This document shows positions 23,401-35,740 of a DNA stretch of 64,000 nucleotides, in pieces (the first letter of the stretch is position 1; each line of letters starts with the position of its first letter). The stretch spans positions 4,720,093 to 4,784,092 of the forward strand of contig OX638135.1 in the NCBI GenBank assembly GCA_951804985.1, read 5' to 3'. Origin of the DNA: Dryomyza anilis. Its lineage: Eukaryota; Arthropoda; Insecta; Diptera; Dryomyzidae. The notes beneath the pieces are model-generated. The model saw only the letters and a program-made list of their open reading frames with translations. It did not search any database and was not told the DNA's origin. A program made the translations under genes and the position numbers.

Positions 23401-26400
23401 AAAAATGTTATTTGCGTCCAAAAAAATACCAATAAACGATTTTGCTTAAGTAGCAAATTATTTAATTGGTACGGTCGGCGTTTTAAAAGTATTTTTGCAT
23501 TTTCACAGTATACTTATAATTCATTTTTAGTTTATTAAAAAAGGATATTATAAATTCGTGTGAAAGTATATTACAAATATACTTTTCAACTATTGCCATC
23601 ATAATAATTTTCAACGACACCAATTAAGTATGATCAAACTTTATAAGCGTTTCTTTTCACATGAACCAAATGTGAACTGATATGCGCACCAACTAAAAAT
23701 TCTAATTCTAAGCGAATTCCACCAATTTGACGAATTCCACTAAATTCACCAGCGCTGTAACGAGTACACGTACACACACCACGCACTGCAATAGCAACCA
23801 CGCACTGCTACAGCTACCACTCACTACTATAGCGACCACGCACTGCTATAACATCAACGGGGTATGCGAATACACAAATGCGATTGCTAATATGAAGAAT
23901 GTATTAGAGCGCGTAAGTTAAAAACAAACTTTTACGGAACGAAACTTATTCAACAAAATTTATTCGGAAGTGAAAAATTAATTTTGATACAAATTCAATT
24001 ATAAAAATATTTCACAAAAGTAACTAGAATCAAAACAAACAAGTAAAATAATATTAAGTATTAATTGTTCTCCAGCACCCTTCCTCAATTAATCTGCAAT
24101 CCAGCTAATTTTCGAAAGAGTCCCACTTTGCACGCTGCTAGAGGTTTTGTCATCATATCTGCTAGCATGTGTTCGGTAGGACAATACAAGCATTGAATAT
24201 TTTGCTTGGTGACGTGATCCTTGACGAAATACAGTTTTGTGTCAATGTGCTTCGTTCTGTTGCTTAACTTTTCTTCTTTGATAAGGCGTAGACAACTTTG
24301 ATTATCTTCAAAGATCTTTGTAGGTTTAGCTTGCTTGATCATCATATCACTTAGTAATTCTAGAATCCATATAGCTTCTTTGCATCCTTCAGATAAATCA
24401 ACAAACTCTGCCTCTGTCAAAGAAACAAAGAAACACACATTTGCTTCTTGCATGAGTGATGTCTCAGCTGTGAAGTGAACATTTCAAATGCAAATAAAAC
24501 CCTTTAACGAATTGATCTGGGAAACAGGTGTATTTTGTTTTTTGGCGTACTTTGAGAAAATATAGGATTTTCTCATGTGGCAGCTAAAGATGAATTTTTT
24601 CGTACGCATAGAAAAAAATAATCGACGTAAATACAGCAATCAAAATTAATTGTACACCATTCATTGATCTAGCAATGACATTTTTGCCATTTTCATGTAT
24701 TGAGCAAACACATTCGCTAAAAATGTTATTTGCGTCCAAAAAAATACCAATAAACGATTTTGCTTAAGTAGCAAATTATTTAATTGGTACGGTCGGCGTT
24801 TTAAAAGTATTTTTGCATTTTCACAGTATACTTATAATTCATTTTTAGTTTATTAAAAAAGGATATTATAAATTCGTGTGAAAGTATATTACAAATATAC
24901 TTTTCAACTATTGCCATCATAATAATTTTCAACGACACCAATTAAGTATGATCAAACTTTATAAGCGTTTCTTTTCACATGAACCAAATGTGAACTGATA
25001 TGCGCACCAACTAAAAATTCTAATTCTAAGCGAATTCCACCAATTTGACGAATTCCACTAAATTCACCAGCGCTGTAACGAGTACACGTACACACACCAC
25101 GCACTGCAATAGCAACCACGCACTGCTACAGCTACCACTCACTACTATAGCGACCACGCACTGCTATAACATCAACGGGGTATGCGAATACACAAATGCG
25201 ATTGCTAATATGAAGAATGTATTAGAGCGCGTAAGTTAAAAACAAACTTTTACGGAACGAAACTTATTCAACAAAATTTATTCGGAAGTGAAAAATTAAT
25301 TTTGATACAAATTCAATTATAAAAATATTTCACAAAAGTAACTAGAATCAAAACAAACAAGTAAAATAATATTAAGTATTAATTGTTCTCCAGCACCCTT
25401 CCTCAATTAATCTGCAATCCAGCTAATTTTCGAAAGAGTCCCACTTTGCACGCTGCTAGAGGTTTTGTCATCATATCTGCTAGCATGTGTTCGGTAGGAC
25501 AATACAAGCATTGAATATTTTGCTTGGTGACGTGATCCTTGACGAAATACAGTTTTGTGTCAATGTGCTTCGTTCTGTTGCTTAACTTTTCTTCTTTGAT
25601 AAGGCGTAGACAACTTTGATTATCTTCAAAGATCTTTGTAGGTTTAGCTTGCTTGATCATCATATCACTTAGTAATTCTAGAATCCATATAGCTTCTTTG
25701 CATCCTTCAGATAAATCAACAAACTCTGCCTCTGTCAAAGAAACAAAGAAACACACATTTGCTTCTTGCATGAGTGATGTCTCAGCTGTGAAGTGAACAT
25801 TTCAAATGCAAATAAAACCCTTTAACGAATTGATCTGGGAAACAGGTGTATTTTGTTTTTTGGCGTACTTTGAGAAAATATAGGATTTTCTCATGTGGCA
25901 GCTAAAGATGAATTTTTTCGTACGCATAGAAAAAAATAATCGACGTAAATACAGCAATCAAAATTAATTGTACACCATTCATTGATCTAGCAATGACATT
26001 TTTGCCATTTTCATGTATTGAGCAAACACATTCGCTAAAAATGTTATTTGCGTCCAAAAAAATACCAATAAACGATTTTGCTTAAGTAGCAAATTATTTA
26101 ATTGGTACGGTCGGCGTTTTAAAAGTATTTTTGCATTTTCACAGTATACTTATAATTCATTTTTAGTTTATTAAAAAAGGATATTATAAATTCGTGTGAA
26201 AGTATATTACAAATATACTTTTCAACTATTGCCATCATAATAATTTTCAACGACACCAATTAAGTATGATCAAACTTTATAAGCGTTTCTTTTCACATGA
26301 ACCAAATGTGAACTGATATGCGCACCAACTAAAAATTCTAATTCTAAGCGAATTCCACCAATTTGACGAATTCCACTAAATTCACCAGCGCTGTAACGAG

Positions 26401-29400
26401 TACACGTACACACACCACGCACTGCAATAGCAACCACGCACTGCTACAGCTACCACTCACTACTATAGCGACCACGCACTGCTATAACATCAACGGGGTA
26501 TGCGAATACACAAATGCGATTGCTAATATGAAGAATGTATTAGAGCGCGTAAGTTAAAAACAAACTTTTACGGAACGAAACTTATTCAACAAAATTTATT
26601 CGGAAGTGAAAAATTAATTTTGATACAAATTCAATTATAAAAATATTTCACAAAAGTAACTAGAATCAAAACAAACAAGTAAAATAATATTAAGTATTAA
26701 TTGTTCTCCAGCACCCTTCCTCAATTAATCTGCAATCCAGCTAATTTTCGAAAGAGTCCCACTTTGCACGCTGCTAGAGGTTTTGTCATCATATCTGCTA
26801 GCATGTGTTCGGTAGGACAATACAAGCATTGAATATTTTGCTTGGTGACGTGATCCTTGACGAAATACAGTTTTGTGTCAATGTGCTTCGTTCTGTTGCT
26901 TAACTTTTCTTCTTTGATAAGGCGTAGACAACTTTGATTATCTTCAAAGATCTTTGTAGGTTTAGCTTGCTTGATCATCATATCACTTAGTAATTCTAGA
27001 ATCCATATAGCTTCTTTGCATCCTTCAGATAAATCAACAAACTCTGCCTCTGTCAAAGAAACAAAGAAACACACATTTGCTTCTTGCATGAGTGATGTCT
27101 CAGCTGTGAAGTGAACATTTCAAATGCAAATAAAACCCTTTAACGAATTGATCTGGGAAACAGGTGTATTTTGTTTTTTGGCGTACTTTGAGAAAATATA
27201 GGATTTTCTCATGTGGCAGCTAAAGATGAATTTTTTCGTACGCATAGAAAAAAATAATCGACGTAAATACAGCAATCAAAATTAATTGTACACCATTCAT
27301 TGATCTAGCAATGACATTTTTGCCATTTTCATGTATTGAGCAAACACATTCGCTAAAAATGTTATTTGCGTCCAAAAAAATACCAATAAACGATTTTGCT
27401 TAAGTAGCAAATTATTTAATTGGTACGGTCGGCGTTTTAAAAGTATTTTTGCATTTTCACAGTATACTTATAATTCATTTTTAGTTTATTAAAAAAGGAT
27501 ATTATAAATTCGTGTGAAAGTATATTACAAATATACTTTTCAACTATTGCCATCATAATAATTTTCAACGACACCAATTAAGTATGATCAAACTTTATAA
27601 GCGTTTCTTTTCACATGAACCAAATGTGAACTGATATGCGCACCAACTAAAAATTCTAATTCTAAGCGAATTCCACCAATTTGACGAATTCCACTAAATT
27701 CACCAGCGCTGTAACGAGTACACGTACACACACCACGCACTGCAATAGCAACCACGCACTGCTACAGCTACCACTCACTACTATAGCGACCACGCACTGC
27801 TATAACATCAACGGGGTATGCGAATACACAAATGCGATTGCTAATATGAAGAATGTATTAGAGCGCGTAAGTTAAAAACAAACTTTTACGGAACGAAACT
27901 TATTCAACAAAATTTATTCGGAAGTGAAAAATTAATTTTGATACAAATTCAATTATAAAAATATTTCACAAAAGTAACTAGAATCAAAACAAACAAGTAA
28001 AATAATATTAAGTATTAATTGTTCTCCAGCACCCTTCCTCAATTAATCTGCAATCCAGCTAATTTTCGAAAGAGTCCCACTTTGCACGCTGCTAGAGGTT
28101 TTGTCATCATATCTGCTAGCATGTGTTCGGTAGGACAATACAAGCATTGAATATTTTGCTTGGTGACGTGATCCTTGACGAAATACAGTTTTGTGTCAAT
28201 GTGCTTCGTTCTGTTGCTTAACTTTTCTTCTTTGATAAGGCGTAGACAACTTTGATTATCTTCAAAGATCTTTGTAGGTTTAGCTTGCTTGATCATCATA
28301 TCACTTAGTAATTCTAGAATCCATATAGCTTCTTTGCATCCTTCAGATAAATCAACAAACTCTGCCTCTGTCAAAGAAACAAAGAAACACACATTTGCTT
28401 CTTGCATGAGTGATGTCTCAGCTGTGAAGTGAACATTTCAAATGCAAATAAAACCCTTTAACGAATTGATCTGGGAAACAGGTGTATTTTGTTTTTTGGC
28501 GTACTTTGAGAAAATATAGGATTTTCTCATGTGGCAGCTAAAGATGAATTTTTTCGTACGCATAGAAAAAAATAATCGACGTAAATACAGCAATCAAAAT
28601 TAATTGTACACCATTCATTGATCTAGCAATGACATTTTTGCCATTTTCATGTATTGAGCAAACACATTCGCTAAAAATGTTATTTGCGTCCAAAAAAATA
28701 CCAATAAACGATTTTGCTTAAGTAGCAAATTATTTAATTGGTACGGTCGGCGTTTTAAAAGTATTTTTGCATTTTCACAGTATACTTATAATTCATTTTT
28801 AGTTTATTAAAAAAGGATATTATAAATTCGTGTGAAAGTATATTACAAATATACTTTTCAACTATTGCCATCATAATAATTTTCAACGACACCAATTAAG
28901 TATGATCAAACTTTATAAGCGTTTCTTTTCACATGAACCAAATGTGAACTGATATGCGCACCAACTAAAAATTCTAATTCTAAGCGAATTCCACCAATTT
29001 GACGAATTCCACTAAATTCACCAGCGCTGTAACGAGTACACGTACACACACCACGCACTGCAATAGCAACCACGCACTGCTACAGCTACCACTCACTACT
29101 ATAGCGACCACGCACTGCTATAACATCAACGGGGTATGCGAATACACAAATGCGATTGCTAATATGAAGAATGTATTAGAGCGCGTAAGTTAAAAACAAA
29201 CTTTTACGGAACGAAACTTATTCAACAAAATTTATTCGGAAGTGAAAAATTAATTTTGATACAAATTCAATTATAAAAATATTTCACAAAAGTAACTAGA
29301 ATCAAAACAAACAAGTAAAATAATATTAAGTATTAATTGTTCTCCAGCACCCTTCCTCAATTAATCTGCAATCCAGCTAATTTTCGAAAGAGTCCCACTT

Positions 29401-32400
29401 TGCACGCTGCTAGAGGTTTTGTCATCATATCTGCTAGCATGTGTTCGGTAGGAAAATACAAGCATTGAATATTTTGCTTGGTGACGTGATCCTTGACGAA
29501 ATACAGTTTTGTGTCAATGTGCTTCGTTCTGTTGCTTAACTTTTCTTCTTTGATAAGGCGTAGACAACTTTGATTATCTTCAAAGATCTTTGTAGGTTTA
29601 GCTTGCTTGATCATCATATCACTTAGTAATTCTAGAATCCATATAGCTTCTTTGCATCCTTCAGATAAATCAACAAACTCTGCCTCTGTCAAAGAAACAA
29701 AGAAACACACATTTGCTTCTTGCATGAGTGATGTCTCAGCTGTGAAGTGAACATTTCAAATGCAAATAAAACCCTTTAACGAATTGATCTGGGAAACAGG
29801 TGTATTTTGTTTTTTGGCGTACTTTGAGAAAATATAGGATTTTCTCATGTGGCAGCTAAAGATGAATTTTTTCGTACGCATAGAAAAAAATAATCGACGT
29901 AAATACAGCAATCAAAATTAATTGTACACCATTCATTGATCTAGCAATGACATTTTTGCCATTTTCATGTATTGAGCAAACACATTCGCTAAAAATGTTA
30001 TTTGCGTCCAAAAAAATACCAATAAACGATTTTGCTTAAGTAGCAAATTATTTAATTGGTACGGTCGGCGTTTTAAAAGTATTTTTGCATTTTCACAGTA
30101 TACTTATAATTCATTTTTAGTTTATTAAAAAAGGATATTATAAATTCGTGTGAAAGTATATTACAAATATACTTTTCAACTATTGCCATCATAATAATTT
30201 TCAACGACACCAATTAAGTATGATCAAACTTTATAAGCGTTTCTTTTCACATGAACCAAATGTGAACTGATATGCGCACCAACTAAAAATTCTAATTCTA
30301 AGCGAATTCCACCAATTTGACGAATTCCACTAAATTCACCAGCGCTGTAACGAGTACACGTACACACACCACGCACTGCAATAGCAACCACGCACTGCTA
30401 CAGCTACCACTCACTACTATAGCGACCACGCACTGCTATAACATCAACGGGGTATGCGAATACACAAATGCGATTGCTAATATGAAGAATGTATTAGAGC
30501 GCGTAAGTTAAAAACAAACTTTTACGGAACGAAACTTATTCAACAAAATTTATTCGGAAGTGAAAAATTAATTTTGATACAAATTCAATTATAAAAATAT
30601 TTCACAAAAGTAACTAGAATCAAAACAAACAAGTAAAATAATATTAAGTATTAATTGTTCTCCAGCACCCTTCCTCAATTAATCTGCAATCCAGCTAATT
30701 TTCGAAAGAGTCCCACTTTGCACGCTGCTAGAGGTTTTGTCATCATATCTGCTAGCATGTGTTCGGTAGGACAATACAAGCATTGAATATTTTGCTTGGT
30801 GACGTGATCCTTGACGAAATACAGTTTTGTGTCAATGTGCTTCGTTCTGTTGCTTAACTTTTCTTCTTTGATAAGGCGTAGACAACTTTGATTATCTTCA
30901 AAGATCTTTGTAGGTTTAGCTTGCTTGATCATCATATCACTTAGTAATTCTAGAATCCATATAGCTTCTTTGCATCCTTCAGATAAATCAACAAACTCTG
31001 CCTCTGTCAAAGAAACAAAGAAACACACATTTGCTTCTTGCATGAGTGATGTCTCAGCTGTGAAGTGAACATTTCAAATGCAAATAAAACCCTTTAACGA
31101 ATTGATCTGGGAAACAGGTGTATTTTGTTTTTTGGCGTACTTTGAGAAAATATAGGATTTTCTCATGTGGCAGCTAAAGATGAATTTTTTCGTACGCATA
31201 GAAAAAAATAATCGACGTAAATACAGCAATCAAAATTAATTGTACACCATTCATTGATCTAGCAATGACATTTTTGCCATTTTCATGTATTGAGCAAACA
31301 CATTCGCTAAAAATGTTATTTGCGTCCAAAAAAATACCAATAAACGATTTTGCTTAAGTAGCAAATTATTTAATTGGTACGGTCGGCGTTTTAAAAGTAT
31401 TTTTGCATTTTCACAGTATACTTATAATTCATTTTTAGTTTATTAAAAAAGGATATTATAAATTCGTGTGAAAGTATATTACAAATATACTTTTCAACTA
31501 TTGCCATCATAATAATTTTCAACGACACCAATTAAGTATGATCAAACTTTATAAGCGTTTCTTTTCACATGAACCAAATGTGAACTGATATGCGCACCAA
31601 CTAAAAATTCTAATTCTAAGCGAATTCCACCAATTTGACGAATTCCACTAAATTCACCAGCGCTGTAACGAGTACACGTACACACACCACGCACTGCAAT
31701 AGCAACCACGCACTGCTACAGCTACCACTCACTACTATAGCGACCACGCACTGCTATAACATCAACGGGGTATGCGAATACACAAATGCGATTGCTAATA
31801 TGAAGAATGTATTAGAGCGCGTAAGTTAAAAACAAACTTTTACGGAACGAAACTTATTCAACAAAATTTATTCGGAAGTGAAAAATTAATTTTGATACAA
31901 ATTCAATTATAAAAATATTTCACAAAAGTAACTAGAATCAAAACAAACAAGTAAAATAATATTAAGTATTAATTGTTCTCCAGCACCCTTCCTCAATTAA
32001 TCTGCAATCCAGCTAATTTTCGAAAGAGTCCCACTTTGCACGCTGCTAGAGGTTTTGTCATCATATCTGCTAGCATGTGTTCGGTAGGACAATACAAGCA
32101 TTGAATATTTTGCTTGGTGACGTGATCCTTGACGAAATACAGTTTTGTGTCAATGTGCTTCGTTCTGTTGCTTAACTTTTCTTCTTTGATAAGGCGTAGA
32201 CAACTTTGATTATCTTCAAAGATCTTTGTAGGTTTAGCTTGCTTGATCATCATATCACTTAGTAATTCTAGAATCCATATAGCTTCTTTGCATCCTTCAG
32301 ATAAATCAACAAACTCTGCCTCTGTCAAAGAAACAAAGAAACACACATTTGCTTCTTGCATGAGTGATGTCTCAGCTGTGAAGTGAACATTTCAAATGCA

Positions 32401-33310
32401 AATAAAACCCTTTAACGAATTGATCTGGGAAACAGGTGTATTTTGTTTTTTGGCGTACTTTGAGAAAATATAGGATTTTCTCATGTGGCAGCTAAAGATG
32501 AATTTTTTCGTACGCATAGAAAAAAATAATCGACGTAAATACAGCAATCAAAATTAATTGTACACCATTCATTGATCTAGCAATGACATTTTTGCCATTT
32601 TCATGTATTGAGCAAACACATTCGCTAAAAATGTTATTTGCGTCCAAAAAAATACCAATAAACGATTTTGCTTAAGTAGCAAATTATTTAATTGGTACGG
32701 TCGGCGTTTTAAAAGTATTTTTGCATTTTCACAGTATACTTATAATTCATTTTTAGTTTATTAAAAAAGGATATTATAAATTCGTGTGAAAGTATATTAC
32801 AAATATACTTTTCAACTATTGCCATCATAATAATTTTCAACGACACCAATTAAGTATGATCAAACTTTATAAGCGTTTCTTTTCACATGAACCAAATGTG
32901 AACTGATATGCGCACCAACTAAAAATTCTAATTCTAAGCGAATTCCACCAATTTGACGAATTCCACTAAATTCACCAGCGCTGTAACGAGTACACGTACA
33001 CACACCACGCACTGCAATAGCAACCACGCACTGCTACAGCTACCACTCACTACTATAGCGACCACGCACTGCTATAACATCAACGGGGTATGCGAATACA
33101 CAAATGCGATTGCTAATATGAAGAATGTATTAGAGCGCGTAAGTTAAAAACAAACTTTTACGGAACGAAACTTATTCAACAAAATTTATTCGGAAGTGAA
33201 AAATTAATTTTGATACAAATTCAATTATAAAAATATTTCACAAAAGTAACTAGAATCAAAACAAACAAGTAAAATAATATTAAGTATTAATTGTTCTCCA
33301 GCACCCTTCC

Positions 33311-34456
33311 TCAATTAATCTGCAATCCAGCTAATTTTCGAAAGAGTCCCACTTTGCACGCTGCTAGAGGTTTTGTCATCATATCTGCTAGCATGTGTTC
33401 GGTAGGACAATACAAGCATTGAATATTTTGCTTGGTGACGTGATCCTTGACGAAATACAGTTTTGTGTCAATGTGCTTCGTTCTGTTGCTTAACTTTTCT
33501 TCTTTGATAAGGCGTAGACAACTTTGATTATCTTCAAAGATCTTTGTAGGTTTAGCTTGCTTGATCATCATATCACTTAGTAATTCTAGAATCCATATAG
33601 CTTCTTTGCATCCTTCAGATAAAGCAACAAACTCTGCCTCTGTCAAAGAAACAAAGAAACACACATTTGCTTCTTGCATGACCAACTGATGGAACCGCCA
33701 TTGATCTGATACAGATAACCTGAATTAAATTTCCTATCTAGTCTGTCCTCTGCCCAGTTATCGTCGGCGTATCCTATCAAACTATTGGGTTCGATGTTAA
33801 TGCTACTTAAGTGCAAAAATTCATCTACTGTGTCCTTTAGGTATTTCAGCACTCTTTTTAATTCGGTCCAATCTTCATGAGTGGGACAGCTTACTTTTCG
33901 AGCCAAAATTGACACGCTGCCGCAATATCGGGTCTTAAATTTACACTGATGCATAACAGCGAACCAATTAGACGCTGATAATTTGTATTGCTTAGCAGTG
34001 CTTCAGACTCCGATTTTCCATCTCCTGGATGGATTGGATACTTCGAAATTTTTGCATTATCCAAACCAAAATCTTTCAACCATTTTTCAATATATTTCTT
34101 TTTGCGGATGCAGAAATTAGAATGCTTGTCCTTCATAACTTCAAAACCCAGGTAGTGGTGAATGTCGCCCAAATTGTTGATGTCAGAATTGCTCGATAAT
34201 AGTTCCTCCACTGCTTTAATATTGGATTTACTTAGGCTTGCCATAAAATATCATCAACGTACACTAACACATACCTCAGCCCTTCCTCGTTGGTATATTT
34301 TGTGTATATGCAATGATCAGCATTGCTTTGATGAAATTCGCCTTGGATTAATACCTTATGGAGGGCTTTATTCCAGACATTCGCCGCCTGTTTTAGGCCG
34401 TACAGACTTTTCTTTAGCCTGCAAATAAACTTACTTCGCCCTTCCTCAAATTCTCA
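33311..34456 (-). pseudogene. Copia polyprotein 3' part: reverse transcriptase and RNase H
   Basis: This is the native Copia sequence next to the array. On the minus strand it shows LKKSLYGLKQA, the catalytic YVDDIL (about 34245-34262), then, after a one-base frameshift at about 34240, the connection region NNLGDIHHYLGFEV and KKKYIEKWLKDF. Next come the RNase H start (GYADDNWAEDR, SGYLYQINGGSISWSCKKQ) and, after a second frameshift at about 33650, TEAEFVALSEGCKEA to the stop at 33311. Everything upstream of the reverse-transcriptase thumb and palm (gag, protease, integrase and the 5' LTR) is missing. The frameshift near 33650 is present in all array units, so the element was already dead when the array formed. 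Confidence 0.88.
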
Positions 34457-34492
34457 AATATACGCGGAGTACTTAGTACTCCGCGTATATTT
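34456..34492. repeat. Perfect 17-bp palindrome at the Copia/Harbinger junction
   Basis: The arms aaatatacgcggagtac and gtactccgcgtatattt are separated by the three bases tta. The palindrome lies exactly where Copia coding sequence stops and Harbinger coding sequence begins. Confidence 0.95.
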
Positions 34493-35390
34493 ATGGCGTT
34501 ATCTGTTGGTCCACCAATAGTGCTACTTGCTCGAATTGAAGGCATAACGTTTTCTTGAAGCTCCAAACGCCAACTTCCAGGATTTTCAATGCCAGGATTT
34601 GCTATGTCATCGTCTACGTCATGCGATCTTAAATACAGTCTATAGTTAAAAATTTTGCGCGACATAACTTGTTCGCATAAGAGTATGGTTTAAGTAAATA
34701 CGGCTTTAGTGGAAATGCGTCGTCACAAAAGGCATTGGAGCTTCTTCATGTGAGAGTTGTCTTGGTTCTGGAAAATTGATTGTGTTCTCAGCAAGAGCAG
34801 CTGAAAGTGGACATCTGAAAAATGTTTATATAATTAATGAACCTTTTAGTAAAATATAGTACTTGACTTGCGAACACACCGCCATCAGATTCGCGTCCCT
34901 ACGCTCCGACTTCTACAAACAAAAGTTTGTATTCGGAGTCTACCAAAGCCATGAGGACAATGCTATCATGTTTTTTTATAGTTAAAGTATTCAAAGCCGC
35001 AGTTCGCGGGTGCTTGAATCATAATATGCTTTCCGTCTATCGCTCCACAGCAATTTGGGAAATTTCTACGTTGCTCAAAATTATCGGCGAACGTTGTCCA
35101 TTCTTCGGAAGTTTGGAACCTTGAAAAACTTTTGTAATTGTCATCGTATACGATGGTGATATAAATACCTTTAAAAACTCTTCGTTTAATGCCTTGTAAA
35201 TAGCACTACATGTATTGTGGATGATATGACATATGGTTGTCTTTCCCAAAAGAAATACGCTCATCAGACTGGAGAAGCTGTCGCCTGTTGCCAGATACCG
35301 TAGTGTTACTGCCAATCGCTCCCCGGCTGAAATTGCTTTTCTAAATTTGGTGTCCTGTTTAGAAATATATGGGGCAAAATGTTGTCAATT
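34476..35390 (-). pseudogene. PIF/Harbinger (HARBI1-like) transposase pseudogene
   Basis: Read from about 35390 downward, the N-terminal helical region ISKQDTKFRKAIS, then ERLAVTLRYLATGDSF, is followed by the DDE nuclease: NFPNCCGAIDGKHI (first catalytic Asp), MALVDSEYKLLF, GRESDGGVFA (second Asp), then AFPLKPYLLKPY and KIFNYRL. The sequence then jumps to SHDVDDDIANP and PGSWR, which lie near the C-terminus in this family. The third catalytic acidic residue and surrounding segment are therefore deleted. Stops occur inside the frame, for example near 34970 and 34895. A stretch of about 60 bases at 34815-34875, ending 'tttttcag', may be an intron. The C-terminus is cut by the palindrome and Copia fragment. 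Confidence 0.82.
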
Positions 35391-35740
35391 GTCAACAGTT
35401 GCAAATTGAAAAACAGTGTCATTTTTGATTGGCCTAGTGAAAACTACATGTCAGATAACTGTTGTCAAAATTCAATGCATTCTTTGACCAGCACTGCAAT
35501 ATCGACTTCTAGTCAGTTTTTTGCATTTAATGAAAACGCATATGACATAAAATTTCAGAAATTCATTTATGTCAGTTTTACCTGCCATTGAATATGACAT
35601 AGTGAAAACCTGACTTTACGCCCTTTGAACCATGTAAAAGCCGTATAAGTACTTGAAGAGCTTTTATACGGTAAAAATTACTGAATAAGAATATCGTGAA
35701 AAGCTTTACACCACATTTATATAGGAGATTGTGCTACTTG
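35391..35740. other. Non-coding stretch between two DNA transposons
   Basis: I see no gene. The phrase 'tagtgaaaac' occurs twice (about 35435 and 35600), and 'aagccgtataagtacttgaagagcttttatacgg' forms an imperfect hairpin near 35639-35672. Confidence 0.4.

Larger units (their letters stand above)
19183..33680 (-). repeat. Tandem array: 11 exact units of 1318 bp, Copia-derived
   Basis: The sequence from 'agtgatgtctcagctg' to 'ttgcttcttgcatg' is repeated 11 times without a gap; 11 x 1318 equals the exact span. Units start at 19183, 20501, 21819, 23137, 24455, 25773, 27091, 28409, 29727, 31045 and 32363. On the minus strand each holds the last 122 codons of Copia RNase H, the polypurine region and LTR start (about 20123 in unit 1), the LTR and about half a kilobase of further sequence. 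By eye only a handful of base differences separate units: t/c at 19351 and equivalents (t in units 1-2), c/a at 29454 (unit 8) and t/g at 33624 (unit 11). Confidence 0.97.

Noticed and set aside
19183..33680. CRISPR-like or direct-repeat array
   Set aside because: Units are 1318 bp, contiguous and without spacers, and the content is a eukaryotic Copia element.
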